DNA of 64,000 nucleotides from Protula sp. h YS-2021 (taxonomy: Eukaryota > Annelida > Polychaeta > Sabellida > Serpulidae). The notes below the pieces were generated by a model. That model searched no databases. It was not told the origin of the DNA and was given only the letters and a program-made list of their open reading frames with translations. Positions 1 to 12,983 of the stretch are shown piece after piece. The translations under genes were made by a program, and so were the position numbers. Positions within the stretch are counted from its first letter, which is position 1, and every line of letters starts with the position of its first letter. Where the stretch lies: NCBI GenBank assembly GCA_949752745.1, contig OX457029.1, positions 38,609,103 to 38,673,102 of the forward strand. The letters run 5' to 3'.

Positions 1-1213
1 TATAGAAACAGCTGTAGCAACAGAAACGAAAGTTTGTTTATGTACAGTTGCATAGCTATTAACAGATTTTCCAAAAGGCTGGGACCAGTCGTGAATCAGG
101 CGTATTGCATCTCCCTCTTTCGGTACCGCTCCCAAAGGAGACACTGTGTGTGTTTGGGCGGGTCTTAAGAATGCGGTAGCGACCTAATTCAACTTCTTTT
201 CGTCTAGCGCGATCCACCTGTGTGCGGTAAGTAGCACTGGCGGATTTATTGTTACACTGGAAAGCTGTCTCAAGTACTGAGTTTTCGTCCATAATGTAAA
301 AACCGTTCGTAATACCGTTGATCAGAAAACATGAGCAAAGCGACAAGAGGCGCGATCACAGCCTTTTATTAGATTGAAATTGCGGCAGATTTCCTTGCCG
401 GTTTGAGGATCGTTCGGCATGTGGTCCCGTTTCCGTTGTGTGTATTTCTGGGTATTGGTAGTGTGCTGGGTAAAAATGCAGAAATTCATGCGCTCGGGAT
501 CCAGATCCCCCCACTGGAGGGTCCCCTCGAAAACTTTACGCGGTATTCAATGTCGAAACGCATGACGCGGCTAATGGGGTATAGCGCACACATATCCGCG
601 ATTTTCTGACCGTATCGGGCGCATGCCCGAATATCCGCGATCGTTGAGAATTCTCCCCTTTCAGTTAGGGCTTCCTGAAACTTGAGATGGCCCCGTATCC
701 ACTGTGGCAGGGTTGTGTCTTCCGGGGTGATTCGGCGCGAGGAAGAGACGAGCAATCTTTGATCACCCCCAAATGACAACACTTCCCGCTCCTGGCCTCC
801 CCCATATTGCGATACACTCGTGCAAAAATCTTGCACCAATAGTGGTTTGTCCTTACTCTGGGTACGAGTGACTGTCGCTTAGGAAAGGAATCCCGCTTTC
901 TTGCATGTCTCCATTAGTGATGCGAGATCGTGCTCTGCTGTCACATCGTTTGGGGTGGTGTTTGGCGCGCTGACGGCCACACCCGTGGTTTCTTCGGTGT
1001 CTGACTCCTGATCATGAGTCGTCACGGACACCGACTTAATAGCCTTTTCGAGAGCCAGGGCCTGGTCTATGTTTAGCTTAAAGGCCTTGACTTGTTTCGG
1101 GGCCATGAGTTTTATGAAGTTCAGGCTGATAAAACCTTCTTCTCTCAATTTGGTAAGAGTAGACTCCTAGAAAGGAGTGCCGTTCGGCCCACTCTTTCAG
1201 ATTTTCACTCATG
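1..1213 (-). pseudogene. degraded second Ngaro-like element: Gag and start of RT, cut by window edge
   Basis: Read right to left. A Gag frame begins near 1213, shifts frame near 1165, and has an in-frame TAA at 879-881. It continues through a LLVQDFCTSV segment (compare LLVTDFCG in the intact element) to a CCCH finger C-x8-C-x4-C-x3-H near 330-400. An RT N-terminus follows (EVELGRY, compare EIDLGRY), with another frameshift near 130, and runs off the edge at 1. Protein similarity to the intact element is clear but low, so it belongs to a different lineage of the same group. Gag and RT are in different frames here, unlike the intact copy. Confidence 0.75.
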
Positions 1214-3114
1214 TTCTGTTCTTATCCAGGCAAGGTAAACATAGCCGATTATGTATTTGTTTTATAGTGTTTTTTTAATTGCACTTTAATCCTCAAAACC
1301 AAAAGATAAATTTCGTATTATGACACTAGATATATCACTCAATTGTATGCTTACTTCCTTCCCTAATTATTCATTCACTGACTCGTCTTTGTCCTATAGT
1401 TTTATATTCTTATGTGCACTTTTAGCCTTTTTTTGTAAGCAAGGCAAGAAAAGACAGAGCAAAAACCGACAAAGCAAAAAGCAGAGCAAAGCGGGCAGGG
1501 AGAAGCGCTGTCTCCGCTACCGCTAGCAATGTGCGAGGGACGGATTGAAGCCAGGCCCACGCGAAGCTATGGATGGAAATCGTGGGCATGGCTGTGATTG
1601 GGCAGAGTCGCATGTGAAAGCTTCAATTTTGAAGTAAATTAGCGGTCTGACAAAAAAAAAGCGCTACCGTTAAAGATAAAGAGAAAGTGGTCAGCGCGCT
1701 TTGAGAGGGCAGCCGCTAATCAGTGGCCCCCTCCCGATTGCAGAGTCATAAACAAAAATAATCCTATCTCTGATTTATTATTATTTATTAAAGTAAACAA
1801 TGTATTCAACGTATAAAACTATGCCCCGACTTCGGCATATAAACACGACGCATATCGGCCACGTTGGCCCTGGACTGACAACCTCTAAAAATGTATTAAA
1901 ATATATTTCGATAGTAACCTCATTCATGGAAACATTTTCTTCTTAAAGTACTTTATTCGCAACTTCCTTTTGGGCAGTAAACTGTGTCATTATATTTTGA
2001 AGTTATGAAATACAGTAGAGACCGCTCGGAGCGGACTCCAAGTCGAATTAATTCTGCCGGTTAAGTAAATTTCATTAGAGCAAGTCGCAAAATGATTCAA
2101 TCCTCACATCAACTCGCTTATAGAACCTTTAAATCTAATTTCAGAATGACTAAAAAGCCCTTTCGAACCATTAAAAACGCCTCAAAGGGTTGGTCGATTA
2201 GTCCGCGGGTCTACTGTAAATAGAATACTTCATGAAATATAACTTCAAAATAATTACTTATTTAAATAATAACTTCAAAATAATTACAAATTCATAAGCT
2301 AATTTACAAATAAACTACAGAAAACACTCAACAATTTCGTGTTTCATCCTTAAATGTCCCATTTAACTATTTCACATTTCAGTCTTATCTTTCGCAGACT
2401 TCACATTTAAGAAGAAAAATAACACGTGCACCTTTCTTTTATACACGACGGCGCAAGAATATGCTTAGAACACGTCAAAATATCGTACGACATTTCTATG
2501 TCAAATGGGCGTCACGATACTTCCATATTTAGAATTAACAGACCGATACCTAAACGATTGACAAGTTTGACCAATACCTAACCTGGGCGCATAAACATAT
2601 TTAAAAATATTGACATTTCAACACACGTGCGCATAGAATACAGCACACTTGGTATGTAGCTTCTATGGGCACTAACAAGGATCGGTATTGTAATTTGGTT
2701 AGGTTGGCCCAATGAAAATGAACTGGACTTTGAAATTTACCAAATCCTGGAAATTATTTAGCATCGGAATGAGTTTGCCAACACGATATCTCAAGAACAA
2801 CTGCAGGGATTTTAATGAAACTTGGGATGTAGCTTCTATGGGAACAAACACAGATCGGTATTGTAAATGGGCCAGGTTCGTCCAAGGAAAATGCACTAAC
2901 TGGACTAAGAAAATTTCAGCTCTTAACTGACTATTGATGGCCGTGTTTAACTGATGAGGGGCCTGTGGGGAATATTTGGGCTATATACACTGCTCTAGTT
3001 TACAATTTCTTCATTCTTCGTTTTTCACCAGTTGCTCATTTAGCAAGTGCGTCCTAATATAGCCATTATACTCGCTGAACGGGCAGGTAAACACCAAACT
3101 GTTTGACTGTTATA
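1214..3114. other. AT-rich stretch with small tandem duplications, no gene
   Basis: Two ~190-bp related units lie at 2640-2930 (GTAGCTTCTATGGG ... GATCGGTATTGTAA twice), and TAATAACTTCAAAATAATTAC is duplicated near 2230-2290. I see no coding signal. Confidence 0.6.
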
Positions 3115-5380
3115 CTAGTGTCTTGACGATCTTCAGTTGCCTTTGTGACTGTTGGGCTGGTGTGTTGACGACCTTCTCTTGCCTTTGTGACTGTTAGGCT
3201 AGTGTGTTGACGATCTTCTCTTGCCTTTGTGACTGTTTGGCTGCTGTGTTGACGATTTTCTCTTGCCTTTGTGACTTTTGGGCTGGTGTGTTGACGATTT
3301 TCTCTTGCCTTTGTGACTGTTGGGCTGGTGTGTTGACGATCTTCTCTTGCCTTTGTGACTGTTGGGCTAGTGTGTTGACGATTTTCTCTTGCCTTTGTGA
3401 TTGTTGGGCTAGTGTGTTGACGATCTTCTCTTGCCTTTGTGATTGTTGGGCTGGTGTGTTGACGATCTTCTCTTGCCTTTGTGACTGTTGGGCTAGTGTG
3501 TTGACGACCTTCTCTTGCCTTTGTGATTGTTGGGCTAGTGTGTTGACGATCTTCTCTTGCCTTTGTGATTGTTGGGCTAGTGTGTTGACGATCTTCTCTT
3601 GCCTTTGTGACTGTTAGGCTAGTGTGTTGACGATCTTCTCTTGCCTTTGTGACTGTTGGGCTAGTGTGTTGGCGATCTTCTCTTGCCTTTGTGACTGTTG
3701 GGCTGGTGTGTTGGCGATCTTCTCTTGCCTTTGTGACTTTTTGGCTGGTGTGTTGACGATTTTCTCTTGCCTTTGTGACTTTTGGGCTAGTGTGTTGACG
3801 ACCTCCTCTTGCCTTTGTGACTGTTGGGCTAGTGTGTTGACGATCTTCTCTTGCCTTTGTGACTGTTGGGCTAGTGTGTTGACGATCTTATCTTGCCTTT
3901 GTGACTGTTGGGCTAGTGTGTTGACGATCTTATCTTGCCTTTGTGACTGTTGGGCTAGTGTGTTGACGATCTTCTCTTGCCTTTGTGACTGTTGGGCTAG
4001 TGTGTTGACGATCTTCTCTTGCCTTTGTGACTGTTGGGCTGGTGTGTTGGCGATCTTCTCTTGCCTTTGTGACTTTTTGGCTGGTGTGTTGACGATTTTC
4101 TCTTGCCTTTGTGACTTTTGGGCTAGTGTGTTGACGACCTCCTCTTGCCTTTGTGACTGTTGGGCTAGTGTGTTGACGACCTTCTCTTGCCTTTGTGATT
4201 GTTGGGCTAGTGTGTTGACGATCTTCTCTTGCCTTTGTGATTGTTGGGCTAGTGTGTTGACGATCTTCTCTTGCCTTTGTGACTGTTGGGCTAGTGTGTT
4301 GACGATCTTCTCTTGCCTTTGTGACTGTTGGGCTAGTGTGTTGGCGATCTTCTCTTGCCTTTGTGACTGTTGGGCTGGTGTGTTGGCGATCTTCTCTTGC
4401 CTTTGTGACTTTTTGGCTGGTGTGTTGACGATTTTCTCTTGCCTTTGTGACTTTTGGGCTAGTGTGTTGACGACCTCCTCTTGCCTTTGTGACTTTTGGG
4501 CTAGTGTGTTGACGATCTTCTCTTGCCTTTGTGACTGTTGGGCTAGTGTGTTGACGATCTTATCTTGCCTTTGTGACTGTTGGGCTAGTGTGTTGACGAT
4601 CTTATCTTGCCTTTGTGACTGTTGGGCTAGTGTGTTGACGATCTTATCTTGCCTTTGTGACTGTTGGGCTAGTGTGGTGACGATCTTCTCTTGCCTTTGT
4701 GACTGTTGGGCTAGTGTGTTGACGATCTTATCTTGCCTTTGTGACTGTTGGGCTAGTGTGTTGACGATCTTCTCTTGCCTTTGTGACTGTTGGGCTAGTG
4801 TGTTGACGATCTTCTCTTGCCTTTGTGACTGTTGGGCTAGTGTGTTGACGATCTTCTCTTGCCTTTGTGACTGTTGGGCTAGTGTGTTGACGATCTTCTC
4901 TTGCCTTTGTGACTGTTGGGCTAGTGTGTTGACGATCTTATCTTGCCTTTGTGACTGTTGGGCTAGTGTGTTGACGATCTTCTCTTGCCTTTGTGACTGT
5001 TGGGCTAGTGTGTTGACGATCTTCTCTTGCCTTTGTGACTGTTGGGCTAGTGTGTTGACGATCTTATCTTGCCTTTGTGACTGTTGGGCTAGTGTGTTGA
5101 CGATCTTCTCTTGCCTTTGTGACTGTTGGGCTAGTGTGTTGACGATCTTCTCTTGCCTTTGTGATTGTTGGGCTGGTGTGTTGACGATCTTCTCTTGCCT
5201 TTGTGACTGTTGGGCTAGTGTGTTGACGATCTTCTCTTGCCTTTGTGACTGTTGGGCTAGTGTGTTGACGATCTTATCTTGCCTTTGTGACTGTTGGGCT
5301 AGTGTGTTGACGATCTTATCTTGCCTTTGTGACTGTTGGGCTAGTGTGTTGACAACCCCCGGCTGTCTTTGTGGAACATG
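3115..5380. repeat. 42-bp minisatellite, about 53 units
   Basis: The unit GTGTTGACGATCTTCTCTTG plus CCTTTGTGACTGTTGGGCTAGT is repeated with few substitutions. Because 42 is a multiple of three, one plus-strand frame stays open for most of the array (14-residue period, VLTIFSCLCDCWAS), but there is no sign it is coding. Variant units form an 8-unit block: GACCTCCTC recurs at 3800, 4136 and 4472, exactly 336 bp apart. Confidence 0.97.
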
Positions 5381-8040
5381 ATCTGGTGTGATGTGTCGAA
5401 GCCAACAGCAAAATTGGGTAACCAGCTAGTCGTATCTCTTTCTGAAAGTTCTTTGAAAAAAAAAACGTCGTTCTGGTCCAGGCAAGCACTAGACACATGT
5501 ATAAAACCGAGTAAAGGCTAACCTACGAATCCCTTAACCTCCGCCTGCCCACCCACTACAAGAGCATCGACCGCACCAACAACGGGGGCGGTGTTAAAGC
5601 CGTCTGATTCACGGTCAGGAAGGCAGTCTTGTTACGTGCACTCTGTAACGGCCCTGTACTTGAACCTTCGTTCCACTGCCACTGGGAGAATGATGAAATA
5701 ACGTGCTAACTTGCATCATAAGTGATAGCAAAGCACATCGGAGAGCGGCAGGGCCAGTAAGAAGTGCCCACTTGAACCCGTTTTTACTCCTTAAGATTTA
5801 CTTCTCTTCAACTGACAAATAATTCGAAAAAAGAGAAAAAAAATAATAAAATCAAAGGATTCCAAGTAGCGATCTAATATCTCCGAAAAAATAACACTTT
5901 CTATTTTAAAAAAAGGGATGTTCCAGAGTGATTTGAAGTTTGCAACATACCGATCTCTAATTATCGAATCCACCAACTGTTTTTCTGCTGTGGCCTTAAC
6001 TGCACATAATAATGGGCTGTGTTTGAACTGAGTGCTATATTTGTGTTTTGTTATTTCGCAGATACCCGCCTTGTGAACACGAGACGATATTGCTTTAGAT
6101 CAGTTGAGTCAGTCTTATATTTGCGAATATGAGCCCATAGACAGAACCGGGAAGAGACTATTGATTACTCCTGTCCTTGAGAGAGTAAGTCTGGTTAGTT
6201 ATCTTTTACAGACAACTATATAATTAATAATAGGTATAATCTACATTTGTATTCCCTTGGTGTGTGGAAATTGGCGCATTGTTTGAGATAATAATAGGGA
6301 CGGTGTCAGGGAACGAGTAACTGTGTCTGGAATACTTTCAACAATGTGAAGAATTTTGCCATATACCACAGGCAGTTGACGAGATAACAGACATAACATG
6401 TGATAAAAGTTTGCTGTAGAAAATAATGCCATACAAAATGCGCAAGTACTTAATTGCCAATGATCATATTCAGCGTTTTTTTTTTTTTTTTTTTTTTTTT
6501 TTGTTGCCGGCGTACATGTGGCGGAGTGCGCGCAAGATCAGAATAGCTGCGGAAATTTACGAGTTCTGCGTGCAACTGGAAAATATGGTTACATGATATA
6601 CATTTTTGCTATTGGTAATTCTTTGCTTTAATAGCCATCTGAAATTGGATGCAAGGTATGCGTCCGATAGCATGCAGAATTTTAAAAACTTTGCGTGAAC
6701 ACTGACTTTAATGAAAAGAAAGAGTGACGGTGGAATAATAGATAAAAAAAAACTGAGTGATTCATTAGTTTTGCATGGCGTGAAGTTAACGGAGATCCAC
6801 GGACCCGGCCGTGCATTTATGGAATTGAAACCTTGTGTTCAATAAACCCCATTAATACAGTGATAAAAATGTTTATAATTCCATAGTATTTCAGTTCGTG
6901 TTCAGCCATTTTTTTTTTATTATTATGCCAATTGATACGGTTTTGTTTATAATCAGCGTATAGCATGTTTCGCTGTGTTACAGATTTTACTTCCTCAGTA
7001 ATTGTTTTGTAAAGGAAATCGATAAATGAAGTACTTTTAATGGAATGAAAATGGTTCTGTCCAATAAACGTTTCAAGGGTCAAGAATATGAGTTTTTCAA
7101 GCCGCTTCCTCATCCCCCGGATTTCTCGGAATGTCTCGGTTATTTCCGGAAAATGTTTGAAATTGGCAGTAGACGCTGGTTGATCTCAAATGACCGGTTA
7201 AAGAGATAACTTGTTACTTTATCCTCCCAAAAAAAATAAATAAATAAATAAAAAAAATACAAACAGTACACATTCTACATGGTGAAAAAGAGTTGTGATG
7301 GTCTTTTCCGGTAAATGCCGAGAATTTTTTTTTTATTATTTTCGGAAAATAAGATTATTATGTGCCCACATTGAAACAGTTTCTGAATAGGCGTCCACAA
7401 AGAGAGTGCCAGGAACAAAATAATTTTTTTCAGGAAGATGGCAAATAAAAACAATATGATGCGGTAGGTCTGAAATCGGGAGTAACAAAAACTAAAGAAA
7501 ACGGCCTGCCTGTTGTGTGTAAGAAGTCAAAAGGTTGAAATTTGTAACCTGAAATTTAATTATTAATTTCAAAATAGCGTTCTGAGACCGAATTTATCAA
7601 AAATTTACGCTCGAATTTTCCTGGAAGGAGTATAAAGTAACGATATGAAACAAGAGCATATAAATGAATAATATACAGTAATATCGTGACACGGTATTAG
7701 GGTGTTACATGTCGTCTGCAACATAAAACTTGCGGATACGGATGGCGGAACTCCTGAAACGCTGCGCGCCAATGTCCGTCTGGAAATCCGTCTGTCCCCC
7801 ACACAAGTTTGTATGCGCCATTTCTCAGTTGCGTACTTGTCCAACGGATTCCGTTTTTTTCTTTCACAAAGAAAGACCTATATTGGAGCTGTACTATATG
7901 TGCAGAATTTTATGGTTTGCCTTTCAGCCTGCGGGCACGCACCAACGTCTGGGTTTAATCCAAAATAATAATAATAATAATGATAATGATAATAATAATA
8001 GCATTTAGATTAAAGATTACTATTATACTGCAGCTTTGCG
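5381..8040. other. non-coding stretch, homopolymers only
   Basis: AT-rich; T run at about 6474-6502 and (AAT)n near 7966-8003. The short open frames have no recognisable content. Confidence 0.55.
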
Positions 8041-9260
8041 ACATTCTTGCTATCCCCCCTCCCCCCTGTTACGAAGGGATATAGGTTTCAGTTTGTCCGT
8101 CTGTCTGTCCGCTTTCGTGCGCCGTCGTGTCCGGGCTATATCTTCAAAAGTATTTGTCGTATAGCTTTTTCCTTTAAAAAACAATTAGAATGTATATTGA
8201 AGGTGTGCAGCGTCGTATATTTTTTAAATCGGCCAACAATTTTCAAAAATATGACTGTAATTCTCAAAAATGACCGTTTTTCAAGAAATTTGTTAGCACG
8301 GGGGTAGGTTTTGTCCAGACGTATTCTCCAAAACTATTCCACCCAGGATTCTGAAATTTTAAGCAGTGAAAATATATATATTGTACGTGTACAACGTCGC
8401 ATTATTTTTGAAGTGGGCCAAAAATTGGCAAGAACACAACTTCTCAAAAATATATATATTTATGTAAACCTGTTTGCACGGAGATAGATTTTGTCCAGAC
8501 AAGTTCTCCGAAACTATACGATCCAGCGTTCTGAAATTGTAGATGTGCAACGTCGTCTTATTTTTTTTATTTAACGAGGATTTGGAGAGGTAGCCGATCC
8601 CCTAACAGCGAGCCGCATCTTTCAGTTAGTTATCACGCAGTACCAACCCTGGTTAAGGTGCGTGTAGGGAACCGCTTAATATGTAGCCACATTATTAGCT
8701 GGGTAAACTGAGCACCTTAGACCTGACTCTTATTGATCTTTCAGTTTCTGATCCCCCCCCCCCCCCCTCCCCAGTAACGGGAGGATATAGTAATTAGATT
8801 GTCCGTCTGTCCATTCGCGTGTCCAGCGTGCATCTCCGAAACTATAGACGGGCTTGTTTTGAAATTTCACACACGGAAAGAGCAAACATTGAAGGTGTGC
8901 AGTGTCATATTTTCTTTTTTTCGGATTTATCAAAATGAAAGTATTTCTTTGGTTATGTAAACACCCTATTTTCGTGTCCAAACTCTTGCATTTTAGATAC
9001 GGATAGAGCACATATGGGAGGTGTTTAAACTCGTTTTTTTCCGATTCATGAAAAGTTGTAAAAACAAAAACCACAGTGTTTTTGAAATTTGATAAAACTT
9101 CTCGTTTGATATAATTTTGTCTGCAAAACTAAACGGTCTTGGAGACGCAGTCTTCCAGGCTGTGTCTCGAAAACTGTTTTTCTGATTTCTTTAAAACTTC
9201 ACATATGAATAACACAGGTACTGAAAATTGCCAGAGGGATTATTTTTGAATATAAAATTA
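8041..9260. repeat. dispersed repeat family with GTCCGTCTGTCTGTCC motif, degenerate tandem copies
   Basis: Diverged units carry a TTGTCCGTCTGTC start, a CTCCAAAACTAT segment and GTGCAACGTCGTATTTTTT. They occur near 8090, 8300, 8480, 8800 and 9100; related pieces recur at 19350-19490 and 21480-21720. Origin unknown. Confidence 0.6.
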
Positions 9261-9339
9261 GCTTTTGTCGAAATATAAAACATGCAAACCTGTTATAATT
9301 GAAAACGTAATGAAAGTTGCAGTAATAGTAAACAAGTAG

Positions 9340-9960
9340 ACATAGGTCATCCATGTTGCACGGGGGATCATGTCTCACTGAGGCTCTAGTTCTTTTCCTT
9401 TTACTTTAAATAAATTTGAAATTGGCGGTTTGTTTTTCAAAAATGTCATTACACATATGGACTAAGGTATTTCTATATCCTCGACCCAGGAGAGGCATGT
9501 AGCGTTTGTACCTTCTGTATGTGTAGATGTATGTGTGCGTATGTCTGTCAGTCTGTCGTGAACAACATGTGTGTACGACATCTCGAGTTCTATCAACTTT
9601 TGATGGATGTATCGAAATTTAAAAAAAAAAGGCGTATGACGTAATTACGTTAAAATCTTATATGTAACTACTGCTTGGTGAATAGGATCGACTTCAAACT
9701 TGATTTGTTTATCCCTTGGGTAGGTCGGACGGTTCTGTCAATTTTTGACGCATATTACTTAATTAGGGAAGGCGTATGACATCATCACGTAAAATTCTTG
9801 TGTGCTTAATTTCTCGGCCGCTGAACATCGGATATGTCCGGAGTAGAACAGCTTATGACGTCATTGGCCAAAAAATATCTCGATAGCTGCAAATTGTATC
9901 GAACTGATGTAGTTATTCCTTGCACAAGTCGCACGTTTTTTTTTTTGTTTTTTTGTTTTT
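9340..9960. repeat. dispersed repeat family with GGCGTATGACGTCATTACG core
   Basis: Repeated modules of the type AAGAAAGGCGTATGACGTCA, TTACGTAAAATCTTGTATGT and TTTCTCAGCCGCTGAACATC. The same family recurs at 14790-15010, 36600-37460, 41250-41380 and 62270-62580. Each module carries a CRE-like TGACGTCA or a near match. Confidence 0.6.
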
Positions 9961-12487
9961 TTTTTTTTTTAAACATTGAACTCATAGAACATTAAGAAAG
10001 GCTCCAGTCGCGTGAAAAGTATTATGTGATATATTTTGCAGTTGCTGAATCTAATATTTTCCCTCCACCCCCTACCCCGCCTCCCCCGTTTTTTTTTTTT
10101 TTTTTTTTTTTTTTTTGACTGTTTTGTTTACTAAGGACAGTTGTTGCCTCTAGAGCCGTAGCTACATTAGATAGCTGGGGGGATCATGGTTGGCAAAAAA
10201 TCTGTTTGTAACTGCCACCTTCAAGATCCGGATAAAAAGACGTAAAGTAAAACCTGTTTGTAGTGACCACCTTCCAGCATTTAAAATGTAGTAATGACCA
10301 ACCAATCCGGGATAAAAAGGACGTATAGTAAACCCTCTTTTAGCGACCATCTTCTGGAACCGGACAAAAAGACGTAAGTAAAACCTCTTAAGTGGCCACC
10401 TTCTAGATCCAGATAAAACACCTGAACTTAAACTTGTATGAAGAAGAGGATTGAAATACCCGGAAATCAAGTGACGTAGCCCCCCCCCCCCCCCCTCCCT
10501 TTAAAAAGGATAAAGGTAATACACAACCCAACTACCTTACTGGGCACATGGGATACGTAAGAGGTCTTATTATTTTGAAGTAATATTAAAAACTTGTTCA
10601 AATAAAGCGCTGTGTAAGGGCTGTCGGAGGAGAAAAAAAGGAAACTGGTTATTGGAGAAATATGGGTTTAGTCGGGGAAGCATTTACTTTTGTTTTCAAA
10701 AATAAGAATTTAATAGATCTCGATTGAATGTTGCTGATATAAGCCTTTACTGTTATCTTTTGTGTGCACTGGCCGCTCTAGTTCTTAATTGCTATGCTAA
10801 CTGCTGACTTGCACGTGGTTCAGTGAAACAAAATCATACTAATTCATACAAAAAGCAGATAAAAGCCTACGTAAACATATACCTGGTAAAAGCATGTTTT
10901 GGAAGAGCCGCGAAAACCTCCATAGTCAACAATTCGTACAAATGCAAAGAAAATCATACAAAAGCATACTAATGCATACCAAATACCAGGCCTTCGAGAA
11001 AGCAGGATGCAGTTAAAAAGTATAAGGGGTGTTTTTTTTTTTTTTTACTCTTGACGGTTGAATACGAGTCAGCCCCACATGTTCAAACTCCCCCTGTGGG
11101 TTGGGAGGAATCTTAAGAATACGCTCACTGCTTTCTGTTCCGTGCATGGCGAGGGAGGCGACTTATCGCAGTTTCTTTATTTCATACTCTTCTTTTACTA
11201 GTCACTCTTCCTTCTTTTTTGCCCACTTGTTTTTTTAGCAATTACGTTGTAATATACCCATCCTAGTTGGTGAACAGGACGTTAAGCACCAAACAAACAT
11301 GCTCAGACAAGGAGGTAAATAAATGGCATTTGTAACATGAGAAATAAACACGACATGAAACAGCCGAGTCAGACGGTACCTAATCTGTGTATATTATGTC
11401 TACTCATGCATTTTTTTAATATACCTCATTTTTTGAGGTCTGTAACGACCCCGTATAAGGACCCTCTGGTCCGTGGTCCAGCTCTGCGTATAACATGCCA
11501 CTGAATACAGTCCTAATATTAAGATATCACAGCCACTTGTTAAGTTCCCAGCGACTCGTTCTCGTAAGTAACTCGGCAAGAAAATGCATTAAATGTAACA
11601 GTAGTGGATAAAGTTTTAAAAGGTAATATTTTGTATTTATAAGAGTATATTTTTTTTCGATGTTTGTTGACATGAAGTATATAGCTGTTAGCGTGTTGAT
11701 TCAAAGACGATTTACCTGAAAAGATCCTTTCTGTATTGTGTAAACCAGTGCATGCCGCGAGAGCGAGATGGGAAAATTCTAGCGGGAGGCCAGAGTGAAT
11801 GTTTACAGGTCGAAAAGTTTAGTCCTCTCTCGGTTATTTTTGGCATTTTACGCATTTTACGTGCATTTACTTGCATAGTCTGGGCGAGTTACCTCTTTAC
11901 AGGACCGAAGCACTTTATTAACAATTTTAAATAAAGCTACGAGATATAAAGTGAGTCCATCATTGAGCCTTATCCAAATCGTGCTGCAGTTGCCACCAGC
12001 ACTTCAAATGGGTGAGAACAGTAACGATGTGCTGCAGTCGAAGTGAAATGATGCTAGAAACAGACGCTCATAATGAGTCAAATATGATCATTGAATTGTG
12101 TCAGTATTGAGCGTTTGCTGGGTATGTTATGTTGCAAATGAAGTAAAGCGATCTTGAAGCCGTCGAATATACCTGTACTTGTGATTTGTTTAAATATTAA
12201 TTTATTTAAACTTGAGACCATACTTAACGGAGGAATTAAACCAAATCGTTGCGTTCAAAGTTTTAATTTAGTTCTCTGTATTATTTTGCAGAAATGAGAG
12301 GCGTTGACTCGTGCTTAATTACCTGTAACCTGGGAATAAAGTGGAAACCCGGATGCCATTTTAAATATTGAGCTCGGAGTAACTGCGGTTATTTAATAAA
12401 AATTGTGTAATGCCATGGTCAAAATAAAGTGTTTTTGACTGTAAATTTAGTGGCAAATAAGCAATTGGCATTGGAAACAAAATCAAT
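9961..12487. other. region upstream of exon E1a; small tandem repeat, no gene
   Basis: T runs near 9937-9970 and 10090-10117. Four ~62-bp units lie at 10195-10450 (AAAACCTGTTTGTAGTGACC type). The rest is AT-rich and should hold the E1a promoter and 5' UTR, but I can mark no TATA box or transcription start with confidence. Confidence 0.5.
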
Positions 12488-12983
12488 ATGGCTTCGGGGG
12501 ATAAGATCAAAATGGTGGAAATCGGTGACAAAAACCCGCCAAAACCAGATGACGACAGTGACAGTCAGGGCTCAGTGAACCTTAAGAAAAAACTAGGGCT
12601 GATGAACGGCGTCACGGTTATCGTCGGCTCCATCATCGGCAGCGGCATTTTCGTCAGCCCGACGGGCGTGTTGGAGCAGGCGGGCAGCATAGGCCTGTCG
12701 CTGGTAATCTGGCTCCTGTGCGGTGTCTTCTCGACCATCGGCGCGTACTGCTACGCAGAGCTTGGCACGATGATCGTCAGCTCGGGTGCCGACTACTCGT
12801 ATATGCTGCAGGCCTTCGGTCCACTCATGGCCTTCCTCAGGCTCTGGGTGGAAGCCTTCATCGTGCGCCCCTGTACCACCGCTATTGTGGCGCTGACGTT
12901 TGCGTACTACGTCATCGAACCCTTGTTCCCTGGATGTGACCAGCCAAATATAGCCGTTGTTTTCCTCGCTGTCATTTGTATAA
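12488..12983 (+). CDS. SLC7A5-like: SLC7 transporter alternative first coding exon E1a (TM1-TM3)
   Basis: Encodes 165 residues plus one base. There is an acidic cytosolic N-terminus rich in D and S (residues 1-33), TM1 with GSGIF at 51-55, TM2 ending CYAELG, TM3 and the conserved Cys150 after LFPG. The start is the first ATG, with A at -3 and G at +4. The exon ends ATA-A just before a consensus GTAAGT donor, phase 1, which matches the acceptor at 44504. About 97 of 132 aligned residues equal those of E1b, yet the DNA is much more GC-rich, so this is an old duplicate kept open by selection. The TM3 position equivalent to LAT1 Ser144/LAT2 Asn134 is Thr130, followed by Thr131. No other SLC7 exon was seen before E1b, so splicing over 31.5 kb to the shared exons is inferred. 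A separate truncated gene is the alternative. Confidence 0.85.

Noticed and set aside
3204..5381. Long Cys-rich open frame (VLTIFSCLCDCWAS repeats) as a repeat protein
   Set aside because: Frame is open only because the 42-bp satellite unit is a multiple of three; it has no convincing start and is broken by TAG within units.
12488..12983. E1a as the first exon of a separate, complete SLC7 gene
   Set aside because: No second set of downstream SLC7 exons was found between 13000 and 41800, and the phase fits the shared exon 2; a gene fragment remains a minor alternative.
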